Below are positions 6,731 through 16,446 of a stretch of DNA of 64,000 nt, piece after piece. Each line of letters begins with the position of its first letter. Within the stretch, counting starts at the first letter, position 1. The translations under genes were made by a program, and so were the position numbers. Under the pieces are notes generated by a model. It saw only the letters and a list, made by a program, of their open reading frames with translations, had not been told where the DNA came from and searched no databases. Source of the DNA: Azospirillum sp. B510. GTDB taxonomy: Bacteria > Pseudomonadota > Alphaproteobacteria > Azospirillales > Azospirillaceae. The stretch covers positions 2,881,001-2,945,000 of the forward strand of contig NC_013854.1 of the NCBI RefSeq assembly GCF_000010725.1, read 5' to 3'.

Positions 6731-9700
6731 TCACGGACCCCTTCGAACAGGCGGTTGCCGCCGCCGTACGGGATGGCCCGCGACGGCGACAAAATGAAGC
6801 GCTGATTGTTGTCCTTGGCGACACGCTGTTCAAAGCGCCTGAGAAAGCCAGGATTCATGGCTTCCTGGACTTGGTAGAGGAACAGGTAATCCAGGGCCAT
6901 GCGGGTGTAGAACAGGTTGACGAAAGGCGTGTTGGACAGCGTCCACCGGAGGGTCGCGGCCTTCTCATCGTTGCCCTCGCGTGCGCCGGCCCAGATGTTC
7001 AGCAGCTCACCCGCGCTCGACAGGGTCGGGCCGGCGGCGCTCTCCAGGAAGCGGTTGCCGAAGCGGCTGTACTGGCCCAAGAGGAAATCGCCATAGATGC
7101 CGGCGCCACCGCCCTGCAGGAAGGCTGCGCCCCAAGCACGCGGGTCGGTTGGATCGCGCGGCGCCCGTCCCTTCGACAGGTCCTTCAGCATGCCGGCGAC
7201 ATAGCCCATGACGGTGGTCGCCACCAGCGTGTGAACGATGCCGGCGGCGCGGCCCCATCCGCGCTCTCCGCCGTACAGGTCACGGCCCCAGACCTTGCTG
7301 ATGACGGCGACAGGAAACGCCTTGAACTGGCCAACGAAGCGCAGCGCCTCGCCCTCAAGCGTACCGGCCTGGGTGCCACGGCGGAGCATGGCGCGCTCAC
7401 GGGCGCCCGGGTTGATGACGGCATATTCGCCGCGGTCGCTGAAATAGCTGTGCAGCTTGAGCGCCAGATCGGCGCGGGCGCCATCACGGGCGCGGGACAT
7501 CTGCTCGTCCAGCCGGACGGGCAGGCTGTCCAGCTCATCCAGATGGCGCAGCATGTCCTGGTGGATGCCCTCGATCGCGGCGGCTGCCTTATCCCTCGCC
7601 GCCTCGGCCGCCGGCACCCGATCCTTCAGGCGGGCCACGCGCCGCTCGGCCTTCACAGCCAACTCACGTTCGGCCCGCGCGAGATAGCCGATCTCGCGAA
7701 CGAGGTGCTGATGCACCTCGTTCTGGGTCCGACTGCCCGCCACCATCTCCCGCATGTCCTGGCGGAGCTGCTGAATGCTGCGCTGGTAGCGCTGTACCCC
7801 CTCCACCGTGGCTTGCATCGTCGCCCGCTCCACATCGGCGCCGGTGGGACCGGCTTTGCCCATGGCGGCCTCATGCTTCGCCAGCCGGCTCTCCAGCCGA
7901 TCGAGCGCATCCACCGCCTTTTCCATGCGGTCCAGGGCCGCCTGCCGAATTCCGTCCAGCTTGCCGCCGATCAGCCCATCAACCTGCTGGTCGGTCATCC
8001 GGCTGGCCGCGTCGGGCGTCAGGTGGGCGCGCCCATCAGCCTGAACCCATTCGCCGGCCCGGAGCGCATCCCATTCCTCCGGCTTGATGTCGAAGAGGGT
8101 GAGGACGCGTTGCGTCTGCCTGGGCAGGGCGGCGAACTCGGTTCGCTGCAGGCGGCCAAGATGGCGCGACATGATGAACTCCGCCCCGGCACGCTGGGCG
8201 TCGGTCCAATAATTCAGCCCGGACCAGCGGAAGAACACGTTGGTCAGCTTGGACAACGTGCCGGGAACGGTGTCCTGGGCATCGAACCGCCCCGCAATAT
8301 GTCCGAGCATGCCTTCGGACCCGGCCCGCAACAGGTCAATGATCTCGCGCGTCCCGCTGTCCGATCGGCCACGCCCACGGATGAGCGACTGCACGCCATC
8401 GGCATAGCCCTCCAACAGGTTGATGCCCTGATAGCGCAGCTCGGATGCCTTGAAGGGGACGTCGGTGACGGCGGACAGGGTGGCGCCGCCCAACTTCGAC
8501 ATGCTTTCCCACGCGCGGACGGATGCGCCGATGCGGGCACCCAGACGATTGACCGGCATGCTGCTGGTGCCGTCCAGCTCGTCGAAGCGGTTGGCCAGCC
8601 ACTTGCGCGCTTCCCCCAGCTTCACCACCGCGTCGGGGTCGCGGTCGCGCCACGACTCGGCGAGCGCCTGCATGTCGGCGTCGAACTCGCCGCGCGGGTT
8701 GGTGCCGAACTCCCGCATCAAGGCGGTGTTGCGGGCGGCCTGGTCGAGGCCGCGCAGCACGGCCTCGACCAGGTTGCCGTGACCGAACGCCGCCTGATAG
8801 TCCATCCAGGCATCGGCGTCGCGCCAGTGGAGCACCCGCCCTTGGCTGAGCCGCTTCGCGATATTGCCGCTGCCTTTGAAGGCGGGATCCTTGAAGCCCT
8901 GCATGCCGTCCGGCGTCAGATGCACCCCGGTCACCAGGGCATTGTAAACGCCCCGAAGGAAACGCTCCCTGTCGGCGATCCCCTCAAAGGTGCGCTCGTC
9001 CAGCAGTTTCACCACCTGGTCCCGCCAGCCCTCGAAGGTCGCGCGGCGGATCTTGTCCGGATCGTGGGCCGTCCGCGCGATATAGCCGTCATACTGACCG
9101 ATCCAGGCACCTTCCCGGTTCAGCGCCTCGCGGGCCAAGGCCTGGTACTTGGCGATGATCCCCGCCGCTTCTGCCGCCGGCTTGCTGCCGGTCACCCCGG
9201 GCGCGCCGCCCTCCGCCCGAGACAGCTCGAACAGCTCCCGCGCGATCTGACGGTCGATGGCACCGGACCGAACGGTTTCATAAAGTCCGGCGCGGTCGAA
9301 CTCGGTGGTCAGCCCCACCATGTAGTCCCGTCGCAGGGCGTTCTGCTGGGCCGCGACCGACAGGCGGGACCCGGAAAACGGAGTGTTCACCCCCACCAGC
9401 TTCGCCTCCAATCCGATGAGGATGCCCGGCCGGCTGCCAACGGCGGGCGCCGCCTCGTAGAATTCGCGGCGCGCGACCCGCTTGACCAAGTTCAGCTTGG
9501 CGTTCCGCGCCTCGATCCGGGCGGCCATCTCCGCTTCAGCGCCCGCCTCCCTGGCCGCCGCCCGGTATAGTTCGGCCTGCGAAAGGTCCACACGCTCCCG
9601 ACGCATCCGATCGGCGCGGAGCTGGATATCCTCCAACATGACATGGATATCGTCGTCCGACAGGTCCCGTCCGGCGGCGCCACGGATTTCCCCCAAGCAG

Positions 9701-9735
9701 TCCTGCCAGCTCATCAAGTCCTCCGCGACAGACAA
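6727..9735 (-). CDS. Large internal virion / DNA ejection protein
   Basis: 1002 residues. It occupies the place of the largest internal virion protein in podovirus maps, between the polyvalent protein and the tail fibre. The sequence is mostly helical, with coiled-coil-rich stretches about residues 600-790 (many DALDRLESRLAKHE-type heptads) and hydrophobic segments near residue 835 (VHTLVATTVMGYVAGM) that could enter the host envelope during ejection. I see no lytic transglycosylase motif. It overlaps the upstream gene by 22 bases and the fibre start by 4. Assignment rests on position, size and composition. Confidence 0.65.
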   Translation of the reverse strand: MSVAEDLMSWQDCLGEIRGAAGRDLSDDDIHVMLEDIQLRADRMRRERVDLSQAELYRAAAREAGAEAEMAARIEARNAKLNLVKRVARREFYEAAPAVGSRPGILIGLEAKLVGVNTPFSGSRLSVAAQQNALRRDYMVGLTTEFDRAGLYETVRSGAIDRQIARELFELSRAEGGAPGVTGSKPAAEAAGIIAKYQALAREALNREGAWIGQYDGYIARTAHDPDKIRRATFEGWRDQVVKLLDERTFEGIADRERFLRGVYNALVTGVHLTPDGMQGFKDPAFKGSGNIAKRLSQGRVLHWRDADAWMDYQAAFGHGNLVEAVLRGLDQAARNTALMREFGTNPRGEFDADMQALAESWRDRDPDAVVKLGEARKWLANRFDELDGTSSMPVNRLGARIGASVRAWESMSKLGGATLSAVTDVPFKASELRYQGINLLEGYADGVQSLIRGRGRSDSGTREIIDLLRAGSEGMLGHIAGRFDAQDTVPGTLSKLTNVFFRWSGLNYWTDAQRAGAEFIMSRHLGRLQRTEFAALPRQTQRVLTLFDIKPEEWDALRAGEWVQADGRAHLTPDAASRMTDQQVDGLIGGKLDGIRQAALDRMEKAVDALDRLESRLAKHEAAMGKAGPTGADVERATMQATVEGVQRYQRSIQQLRQDMREMVAGSRTQNEVHQHLVREIGYLARAERELAVKAERRVARLKDRVPAAEAARDKAAAAIEGIHQDMLRHLDELDSLPVRLDEQMSRARDGARADLALKLHSYFSDRGEYAVINPGARERAMLRRGTQAGTLEGEALRFVGQFKAFPVAVISKVWGRDLYGGERGWGRAAGIVHTLVATTVMGYVAGMLKDLSKGRAPRDPTDPRAWGAAFLQGGGAGIYGDFLLGQYSRFGNRFLESAAGPTLSSAGELLNIWAGAREGNDEKAATLRWTLSNTPFVNLFYTRMALDYLFLYQVQEAMNPGFLRRFEQRVAKDNNQRFILSPSRAIPYGGGNRLFEGVRE

Positions 9736-12503
9736 AACGCGCCGGCTTCCAGCGCGCGGCGATGGGAGTCCGCCTCCTCCACCAGGGCGGCGGCATGCGC
9801 AATCTCCGGCTCGTCACCGCGGACCAGGCCAAGGCCACGCAAGCGCTCAAGATCCGCATCCACCACATCCCCGGCGGCCTTCAGCGGGTTGGACGCGGAG
9901 TCGCCGGCCACCGGCGTCTCCTTCATCTGCGCCACCGAACGGTCAATGGCGGCCACCGTTTCCAAATCCTCGGCTGGCGGGGCTGACGGATCATGGCTCC
10001 GCAACGCGCGCAACACCTCCTCCCCGCTCGGCGGATCGGCGCCGAACAGGTCGGGACCTGGGCGGGACTTCATGGCCTCGTCCACATAGCGGGTCAGGGT
10101 GGCGGCCACCGCGTCACGGCTGGCGGTGCTCTTGCCGCGCAGCATGCCATCCAGAAACAGCTCGGTTGCCGGCGATGGCCGGCGGAACGCGTCGATCTGG
10201 TCGAGGATGTGATCCAGCGGCCGTCCGGCGGCACGGGCGTCGCGGATCATGCGCACCGCCTCCAGCAGGTCCATCGTCGCATCCATGCCGGGCGCGATCT
10301 CGCCGGCCGCCGACGCCGCGCGCATCCTGGCCCAAGCAGGCGACACGTCGAGCAACGCGCCGGCTATGGCGCGGCTGTTGTCGTCGTCAGTCTCGATCAT
10401 GCGTCCCAGCAAATCCGAATCATCGAAGGCCCGCGCCAGCAGCGCGTTCTCCAGCCTGCGCTTGCCGTCGCGCGACAATCCGCCATCCGCCGCCAGGATG
10501 CCGCCTTGGTCGGACTGCGGCAGACGATCGATGAAGGCGCGGACGAAGCGGGCATTGCGCGCCAGCCCGACATCGCCGCCCTGATGCAGCGACAGGATGC
10601 CATCCAACCCGGGAGCGTCGGCCATCGCCCGCTCGGTGGCGGACAGGTCGAGGACGGCGGATTTCTGGGCGGCGACGGTGAACCGGGTTCGCTCCTCCGG
10701 CGTAAGGTCGGTCAGCCTGCGGCGGACCAGCACCGGCTCGCGAAAGCCGGACGGATTGAAGCCCAGGTCGGTCAGGAACGCCCGGTAACGGGTGGCGGCC
10801 TCCGGATGCTCGGCATAGGCCCGGCGCAGGGCCAGCACGCGGCCATTTCCGCTCTCCACCACATTGCCGCCGATCACCGGGGCGCCGGTGGCCGCATCCA
10901 TCGAGACGCCAAGCCGTTCCGGCTCCAGTCCGGCGGCGATGCTGCGGATCTGTTCATGGCTGGCGACGCGGTCACGCTCCCGCGGTTGCAACTCCGCCGG
11001 AAAGGCGGAGTTCACCGACAGGTCGGCATTGTGCGAGGTCACCAACCCGCCGGCCTCGGCCAACTCGTACCGCACCATGATGCGGCGATTGTCGGCGTCG
11101 AACACCGGCATGGGCTTGCGGAACGGATTGCCACGGTCCATTCTATAGCCCTGCCGGCCCCCCAACGGCCGATCCGAAGGCCCTGGGGCGGTATCCCCGG
11201 CGACGCGGCTGACGTCGTCGGGGGAACCGGCATCACGGCGTGGCGACGGCGGTTCAAGCCGGCCCGGTCCGTTGACTCCCATCTTCACAATGTAATGCTC
11301 GCGGTCACCGCTGAACCGGCTGGCCACAATCTTGATCTGACGGCCGTCCTCGGCATTAAGAATCCAGATGCGATGATAGCGGTCCTTGTCCGCATCATCT
11401 TCGATTCGCGGCTCGTAGTTCCGCAGGATATCCGGCAGCTGCAACACGTCATCGCGCGTCACCTGCCGGTCGGGAGCCCGCTTCGACCCTTCACCATCCT
11501 TGAAAATGATCTTGACCAGCCCGTCGCCTCGGCCGGGGATGCGCACTTCGCCGTCACGCTCCTCCGCCGCGCCACGCCGAAGGTTGGTGGGCATGTCGGT
11601 GTCGCTGAGCAAGCGCACCAGCGGATCGTCAGCCGCGCCACCAGGGCGAGCACGCACCTCGTCATAAGCATCGGCGATGCGCCTCCGCTCCTGGAGCCGC
11701 AACGCCAGCTCCGCCTGTTCCGGGGCATGGCCCTCTGCCACATCGGCGATGGCGGAGCGCAGCGCCGTTTCCTGCGCCGGGAAGGGTGCGGCCTCCAGCC
11801 GCGCCTCCACCGGGTTGCGCCAAGCGTCCCAGCGATCCCGCACCGCGCCGCCGACAACATGGAGACCGCCCCCCAGCGCCGCACCGAAGGCGATGTTCAA
11901 CAGGCTGTCCACCGCGCCGTAATCGGCCTGCTCCTGCTGCGCCACGCCGTAGACGATCGGCTCGACCACAGCGGCGCCGACCGCGCCGCCGACCGCGCCG
12001 GCACCCGCCCGCGCCGCCGCCCGGCCGGCGGTCCCAGCCGAAAGGCCGAGCATCGTCGCCATCCGCGCCTCACCCACCACCGGGATGAACGCCGATGCGA
12101 TGTTCAGCGGGTCGAGCGCACCGGCGACGAAACCGATGCCAAGCCGCGCAGCACCCTGAAGAAGACCGCCCTCCACCCGCGACAGGGTGTCCTGCCGGCG
12201 CAATTCCGCCCGCTTCAGCTCGTACAGGTCGCGCGCATAGGGCTCCGGCGTGTCGCCGTCGAAGCGCAACGCGCCGTCCAGGCCGAATTCCCGGTTGGCG
12301 TCCTCGGCGGACAGGATGCGGGCGTCGGCTGGCTGGAAGAAGGCGCGCCCGGCCCAGCGGAACAAAGAGTTCGTGGGGTTGCGGGTCAGCGCGTCGTCCC
12401 AAGTCGCACCCAGCGCCTCGCCCGTCGTCGCGGGGATGGCGTTCGTGCCCAGCGCCTCCAGACGGCGATTGGGCTCGATGGGGTCGGTGAGGATGCCTAC
12501 CAT
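9714..12503 (-). CDS. Polyvalent virion protein with barnase/EndoU-like and DdrB/ParB-like domains
   Basis: 929 residues from the ATG at 12503, which has GGAGG 8 bases upstream and lies 2 bases after the preceding stop; a longer frame upstream overlaps the previous gene without similarity. Residues about 95-215 are hydrophobic (GFVAGALDPLNIASAFIPVV and on), as in podovirus ejection proteins. Residues about 325-400 (DDVLQLPDILRNYEP to HYIVKMGVNG) match phage barnase-EndoU-ColicinE5/D-RelE-like nuclease domains. Residues about 455-620 (VTSHNADLSVNSAFP, VESGNGRVLALRRAY, EPVLVRRRLTDLTPEERTRF) match the DdrB-like ParB-superfamily domain. This mosaic is typical of polyvalent proteins thought to be delivered with DNA to counter host defences. 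Domain calls are by eye. Confidence 0.68.
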   Translation of the reverse strand: MVGILTDPIEPNRRLEALGTNAIPATTGEALGATWDDALTRNPTNSLFRWAGRAFFQPADARILSAEDANREFGLDGALRFDGDTPEPYARDLYELKRAELRRQDTLSRVEGGLLQGAARLGIGFVAGALDPLNIASAFIPVVGEARMATMLGLSAGTAGRAAARAGAGAVGGAVGAAVVEPIVYGVAQQEQADYGAVDSLLNIAFGAALGGGLHVVGGAVRDRWDAWRNPVEARLEAAPFPAQETALRSAIADVAEGHAPEQAELALRLQERRRIADAYDEVRARPGGAADDPLVRLLSDTDMPTNLRRGAAEERDGEVRIPGRGDGLVKIIFKDGEGSKRAPDRQVTRDDVLQLPDILRNYEPRIEDDADKDRYHRIWILNAEDGRQIKIVASRFSGDREHYIVKMGVNGPGRLEPPSPRRDAGSPDDVSRVAGDTAPGPSDRPLGGRQGYRMDRGNPFRKPMPVFDADNRRIMVRYELAEAGGLVTSHNADLSVNSAFPAELQPRERDRVASHEQIRSIAAGLEPERLGVSMDAATGAPVIGGNVVESGNGRVLALRRAYAEHPEAATRYRAFLTDLGFNPSGFREPVLVRRRLTDLTPEERTRFTVAAQKSAVLDLSATERAMADAPGLDGILSLHQGGDVGLARNARFVRAFIDRLPQSDQGGILAADGGLSRDGKRRLENALLARAFDDSDLLGRMIETDDDNSRAIAGALLDVSPAWARMRAASAAGEIAPGMDATMDLLEAVRMIRDARAAGRPLDHILDQIDAFRRPSPATELFLDGMLRGKSTASRDAVAATLTRYVDEAMKSRPGPDLFGADPPSGEEVLRALRSHDPSAPPAEDLETVAAIDRSVAQMKETPVAGDSASNPLKAAGDVVDADLERLRGLGLVRGDEPEIAHAAALVEEADSHRRALEAGAFCLSRRT
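10680..10690. repeat. GAACCNGGTTC palindrome, copy 2
   Basis: Centre G. It lies inside the DdrB-like domain of the polyvalent protein, encoding part of ERTRFTV. No extension beyond 11 bp. Confidence 0.88.
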
Positions 12504-12505
12504 CG

Positions 12506-14653
12506 CTATTCCTCCTCGGCCGCGCGGCGCAACATGTTCTGACGGACCTGTTCCGGCGTCAGGCCGGTGCGGCGCGCCGTCGCATCGATCGCGTCGCCGG
12601 AGGGCATTCGATTGGCTGGGATGACCGGACCAGTGTCCTTCACCTCGGAAAAGCGGAATTCGATCCTGCTGCCGTCGGCGCGGGTGACGGGCTGGCGGCG
12701 AGCGTCGAGGAGCACCCACCCGTCGTCATGCTCGTTGTTCACCCAGACGCCGCGCCGCACGCTGGACAGCAGAATGTCGCGACGATCCTCGGGCGACAGC
12801 TTCGTGTTGCCACCGACGTCCGGCAGATCGGCCGGGGTCAGCGCGTTGAGGATCTGACGCCCGTAGGCGGCGGCGCGGTCGCCTTGGCCCTTGGGCGCCC
12901 GCACCTGCAAGCCGCCGTCCTGCGGGACGAAATCGTATTTGCCCAAGGCGATCTCGTCCGCCGCCTTCTTCGCCGCATCGGCCGGCGGCATGGTGAGGGC
13001 ATAGCGGTAGGCCAGCAGCCGGGTCTGGTCCTCCCACAGCGCGATCTTGCCGGCGCCGCCGGGTTGCAGCGCAAGGCTCTGGATCAGCGGTTCCAGCGCC
13101 GCCCGCACGCCGTCGTCCACCAGCTTGGCGTTCTTGTCGACTGCCTTGCGCAGATCGTCGCGGCCGATCGCCTGCGCTTCGGCCAGCTCCTTGCGGGCCG
13201 TGGGATGCTGGACCGTGGCCAGCACCTCGTAACCGGTCGGAAGCTTCTGTGCCACCAGCTCGCGGAAGACGCGCGGCCAATGCTCGCCATAGGTGGCGGC
13301 CATGCCCTCCACCGCGTCGGCCCGCGCCTCGGGCGGCAGGGTGGCGAGCTGGCGGGCGGCGGTGTCCGCCATGCTGACGGGGAGAATGCGACGGTCCACC
13401 TCGGGAATGCCAGCGTCGGCCTGAAGGGTCAGCGACAGGGCGACCGCCGCCTGAGCCTTGGTCGGGTCGGTGCGGGCGCCGGCAACCAGGTCGCGGAGCT
13501 TCGACGAGTTCGACAGCACATAGGCTGCCGGATCCTCCCGGTTCTTGCGATCACGGGCAACGGCGCGGGCCAGTTCGCCGTAGCGCTCGCGTTCGCCAGC
13601 ATAGCCGGCGCCGTCCGGCGCGTAGCTGGCCAACAGCCTGTCCTGCACGTCGGGCGGCACCATGGCCACCGTCTTCACATCCTGGCCAAGCTTGCGCGTC
13701 GCCTCCAGCTCGGCGAACATCTGCCGGCCGCGCTCCGGGCCATAGGCGTTGACCAAGCGGGCTTCCGGAATGGGCGTGAACGCCGCCCCGTCCTGGGCGG
13801 CGGCGAAGGCGTCGCGGTATTGCGGCTCCAGGATGCTGCGCGCTTCGGCCCGCGCCTCGGCCGCCGCAGCCCGCGCCTCGTTGCGGCGCCGACGATCCTC
13901 GGTGTTCGCGTGGTCGTACAGCCGCACCAAGCGATCCGGCTGGGTGTAGCCGTCCCACGCGCCGGATTTGATCGCGGTCATCGCCGCCGCCGGATCGCGG
14001 CTGGCCAAACCCATGAGCGCGGTTTCCGCGAAAGTTGCCCGGGTTGCCTCGATCTCCTGCGCTTGGACCGCCGGGGGCAATCCCAACGTGCGGATGCTGT
14101 TTTCCGTGTCGGCCAGCACGGTTGCGAAGTCGCGGTGGTCGCGGGCGAGCAAGCCGCCGTTCAAGCTGCGGATTTGCTCCACGTCGCCGCGCCGTTTGGC
14201 CAGCCGCGCGCCGGCCTCGAATTGCAACCCCTCCTCGGCCAACCGGCCGCGCAGGTCGATCAACCCCATTTCGACGTCGCGCCGCGCCAGCGGCGAGGGC
14301 GCCGCCGCCAACCGCTCGGCGGCGTAGGCGTCGAAGTCCTTGAGGAAGCCGGATGTGAAATCCGGCGCACCGATGTCCGCCTTTTCCTTCGCCTCGTTGA
14401 ACTTTGTCGACCAGGTGGTGCGGTCCTCCGCCCGCATCCGCGCGACGGTCAACGCCTCGTCCTGCCGGTTGAGCTTCTCGAAGGCGTTGCCCACCGCGTC
14501 GACCGCGTCGCCGACTTGCCCGCCCGCGCGCAACAGCGCCGCGCCGCCGGCCGACTGTTGCGGCTCGGTGAAGCGCTGGTACGGCTGGGTCGGCGCGCTG
14601 AAATTGACGCGTAGACCGATGGGCCGGAGGATGCTGGACGGGTTCGTGACCAT
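12506..14653 (-). CDS. Internal virion protein (ejection complex), gp15-like position
   Basis: 715 residues, soluble and helical, with many charged residues and no signal peptide or obvious membrane segment. Residues about 255-275 are an Ala/Arg/Glu helix (RRRRNEARAAAAEARAEARS). The N-terminus contains PTQPYQRFTEPQQ, like the Pro-rich starts of other ejection proteins. It starts in a TGATG overlap with the upstream coiled-coil virion protein and ends 2 bases before the polyvalent protein, so the four genes from 6727 to 16446 look like one translationally coupled ejection block. Similarity to T7 gp15 is positional, not proven. Confidence 0.6.
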   Translation of the reverse strand: MVTNPSSILRPIGLRVNFSAPTQPYQRFTEPQQSAGGAALLRAGGQVGDAVDAVGNAFEKLNRQDEALTVARMRAEDRTTWSTKFNEAKEKADIGAPDFTSGFLKDFDAYAAERLAAAPSPLARRDVEMGLIDLRGRLAEEGLQFEAGARLAKRRGDVEQIRSLNGGLLARDHRDFATVLADTENSIRTLGLPPAVQAQEIEATRATFAETALMGLASRDPAAAMTAIKSGAWDGYTQPDRLVRLYDHANTEDRRRRNEARAAAAEARAEARSILEPQYRDAFAAAQDGAAFTPIPEARLVNAYGPERGRQMFAELEATRKLGQDVKTVAMVPPDVQDRLLASYAPDGAGYAGERERYGELARAVARDRKNREDPAAYVLSNSSKLRDLVAGARTDPTKAQAAVALSLTLQADAGIPEVDRRILPVSMADTAARQLATLPPEARADAVEGMAATYGEHWPRVFRELVAQKLPTGYEVLATVQHPTARKELAEAQAIGRDDLRKAVDKNAKLVDDGVRAALEPLIQSLALQPGGAGKIALWEDQTRLLAYRYALTMPPADAAKKAADEIALGKYDFVPQDGGLQVRAPKGQGDRAAAYGRQILNALTPADLPDVGGNTKLSPEDRRDILLSSVRRGVWVNNEHDDGWVLLDARRQPVTRADGSRIEFRFSEVKDTGPVIPANRMPSGDAIDATARRTGLTPEQVRQNMLRRAAEEE

Positions 14654-16446
14654 CAGGGGTCCACCACGACGGTTGGCGCGGACGTGCTGGCGCTGCTGGA
14701 ACTGCTGCCGTTGAAGAAGGTCGGGAACTGCGTCGCCAACTTGCCGGCGGTGCCAAGGATGGAGGCCCCGGCGGACAGGTAGGACGCGGTCACGGCGGCG
14801 CTGCCGCTGTCACGGCGGGCGGCGGCCGAGGCGCGGAAGTCGGCGGCCTGGGCGAGTTGGGTCAGCCGGATGTTGCGGGCGTCGATCTCGCCCTTCTTCT
14901 TGATCTGCTCCGCTTCGCGGCGCAACGCGGCTTCCTGCTGCTCGCCCTGAATCTTCGTGGTGGCAATCTGCTCGTCATAGTTGGTCAACGTGTTGCCCCG
15001 TTCCGCCGCGAGGGCCAGCACCTTGTCCGCTCCCTCCCGCGCGGTCGTCGCCAGATCGGCGCGCAAACTGCCGAGCTGCTGCTTTCCCTCAATGTCGAGA
15101 GTGCGCACCTGGTCAACCAGCGCGTCGGCCTGCGCCCTGCCCTCGACATACAGCGTCTGTCGCGCCGCATCCAACGCCCCCAGCGATTCGCGACCCTCTA
15201 CGGCCAGCGTGCGACGTGATGTCTCCAGCCCCGCAAGGCTTTCCTTGCCCTCGATGGCCAAGGTTTCCAGATCGGCGACCCGTCGACGCTCCAGAGTGCC
15301 AACGCTCTCGCTGGTGCGGCGACCGATCTCGGCGGCCTGCCCCGCCAACTCGGCCGCCTGATACTCCGCCGTCGCCATGGTATTCACGGCGTCGAGCGCC
15401 CCCAGAATCTGCATCTGGGTGCCCTGGGTTCGGAGTTGGACAGCCCGCACGCCCTTCGTACGGGCGTCCTCCACATAACTGTCGACCGTGATGTCGGCCT
15501 TGTACTTCGCGGCCAACCGCTCCATTTCGGCCTCACCGGCCTGATCGGCCATGACGTCGAGCGCTGATCCGGACAATGAGACGCCGGCCTTGCCTATCTG
15601 CGCCCGGGCGGCGCCGGCAATCCGCTCCCCCTGTGCCCGAAGCCGAAGCTGTTCCTGCGCTCCCAGCGCCTTTTCGATGCCGGCCCGGCGCAGACTGGCC
15701 TGCGACTGGGCGTCGAGGTCACTGGCCGATGCTTCCAAATTGGCCACCTCGAACCCGGTTCGCGTTTCGGCGGCCAGCACAGCCGCCGATGCCTCGGAGA
15801 GTGTTTGTGCCGCCTTTCGGCCCAGCGCGGCGCGCTCGAACCCCGATTGGCCCAGCAGCGCGGCGATTTCGTCTTCGGCGTCCCGCTGGATGGTGTCGCC
15901 GCGCAGGCCGATCAACGCGGCTTGCGTGGTCATCTGTCGCCGCAGCGCCTCATCCTTGATGCCCAGCAGTTCGGAGGTGTTGGCGGTCTGCCGGTCGATC
16001 CCGGCTTCCTTGATGGCGAACAGGTCAGCCGTCGTGCCGAGCTGGCGCGTTAGCGAGCCGCTTTTCACCCTCAACAGATCGGTTGTCGCGCCGATTTGGC
16101 GGGTGAGCGCATCGCTGCGCTCCGCCGTCTGCGCGTTCACCGTGCCGATCGCACGGTCGTAGGCATCGGCCTGATAGTTCTTCTGGCCGGAAAGGAACGC
16201 GAGGTCGCGCGCCGTCTTCTGCCGCGTGATGTCGGCGTCCAGCGTCGCCTCGGCGTAGTTGAACGCAGTTTGCTGTTCGTTCGCTTCGGCCCACGCCTTC
16301 GCGTTTTCCTCCGCCCGTCTGGCGTTCTCCTCCTCGGTCGCGGCGGCCTGGTCGGCCGCCTTCTTCTGGGCCTTGCCGCTTTGGACCGCGCCAGCAACGG
16401 CGGCACCCGCACCGACGACGGCGGCGATGGCACCGACTATGGGCAT
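14653..16446 (-). CDS. Coiled-coil internal virion protein, gp14-like position
   Basis: 597 residues. The N-terminus (AIAAVVGAGAAVAGAVQSG) is a small-residue hydrophobic helix able to insert in a membrane. The rest is long coiled coil with internal repetition: RQIGATTDLLRVK, RQLGTTADLFAIK, RQTANTSELLGIK and RQMTTQAALIGLR recur about every 20 residues between 115 and 185, and LETSRRTLAVEGRESLG-type units recur about 400-460. This suits a channel-forming ejection protein. It overlaps the upstream GNAT gene by 10 bases and the next gene by 1. The dispersed palindrome copy 3 lies inside it. Confidence 0.65.
   Translation of the reverse strand: MPIVGAIAAVVGAGAAVAGAVQSGKAQKKAADQAAATEEENARRAEENAKAWAEANEQQTAFNYAEATLDADITRQKTARDLAFLSGQKNYQADAYDRAIGTVNAQTAERSDALTRQIGATTDLLRVKSGSLTRQLGTTADLFAIKEAGIDRQTANTSELLGIKDEALRRQMTTQAALIGLRGDTIQRDAEDEIAALLGQSGFERAALGRKAAQTLSEASAAVLAAETRTGFEVANLEASASDLDAQSQASLRRAGIEKALGAQEQLRLRAQGERIAGAARAQIGKAGVSLSGSALDVMADQAGEAEMERLAAKYKADITVDSYVEDARTKGVRAVQLRTQGTQMQILGALDAVNTMATAEYQAAELAGQAAEIGRRTSESVGTLERRRVADLETLAIEGKESLAGLETSRRTLAVEGRESLGALDAARQTLYVEGRAQADALVDQVRTLDIEGKQQLGSLRADLATTAREGADKVLALAAERGNTLTNYDEQIATTKIQGEQQEAALRREAEQIKKKGEIDARNIRLTQLAQAADFRASAAARRDSGSAAVTASYLSAGASILGTAGKLATQFPTFFNGSSSSSASTSAPTVVVDP
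15751..15761. repeat. GAACCNGGTTC palindrome, copy 3
   Basis: Centre C, extending to 13 bp with C and G flanks. Inside the coiled-coil virion protein, encoding part of TRTGFEV. Confidence 0.88.

Noticed and set aside
6871..9570. Long open frames on the plus strand opposite virion genes
   Set aside because: They are shadows of high-GC codon bias: no ribosome binding sites, no family similarity, and lower-quality composition than the minus-strand genes.
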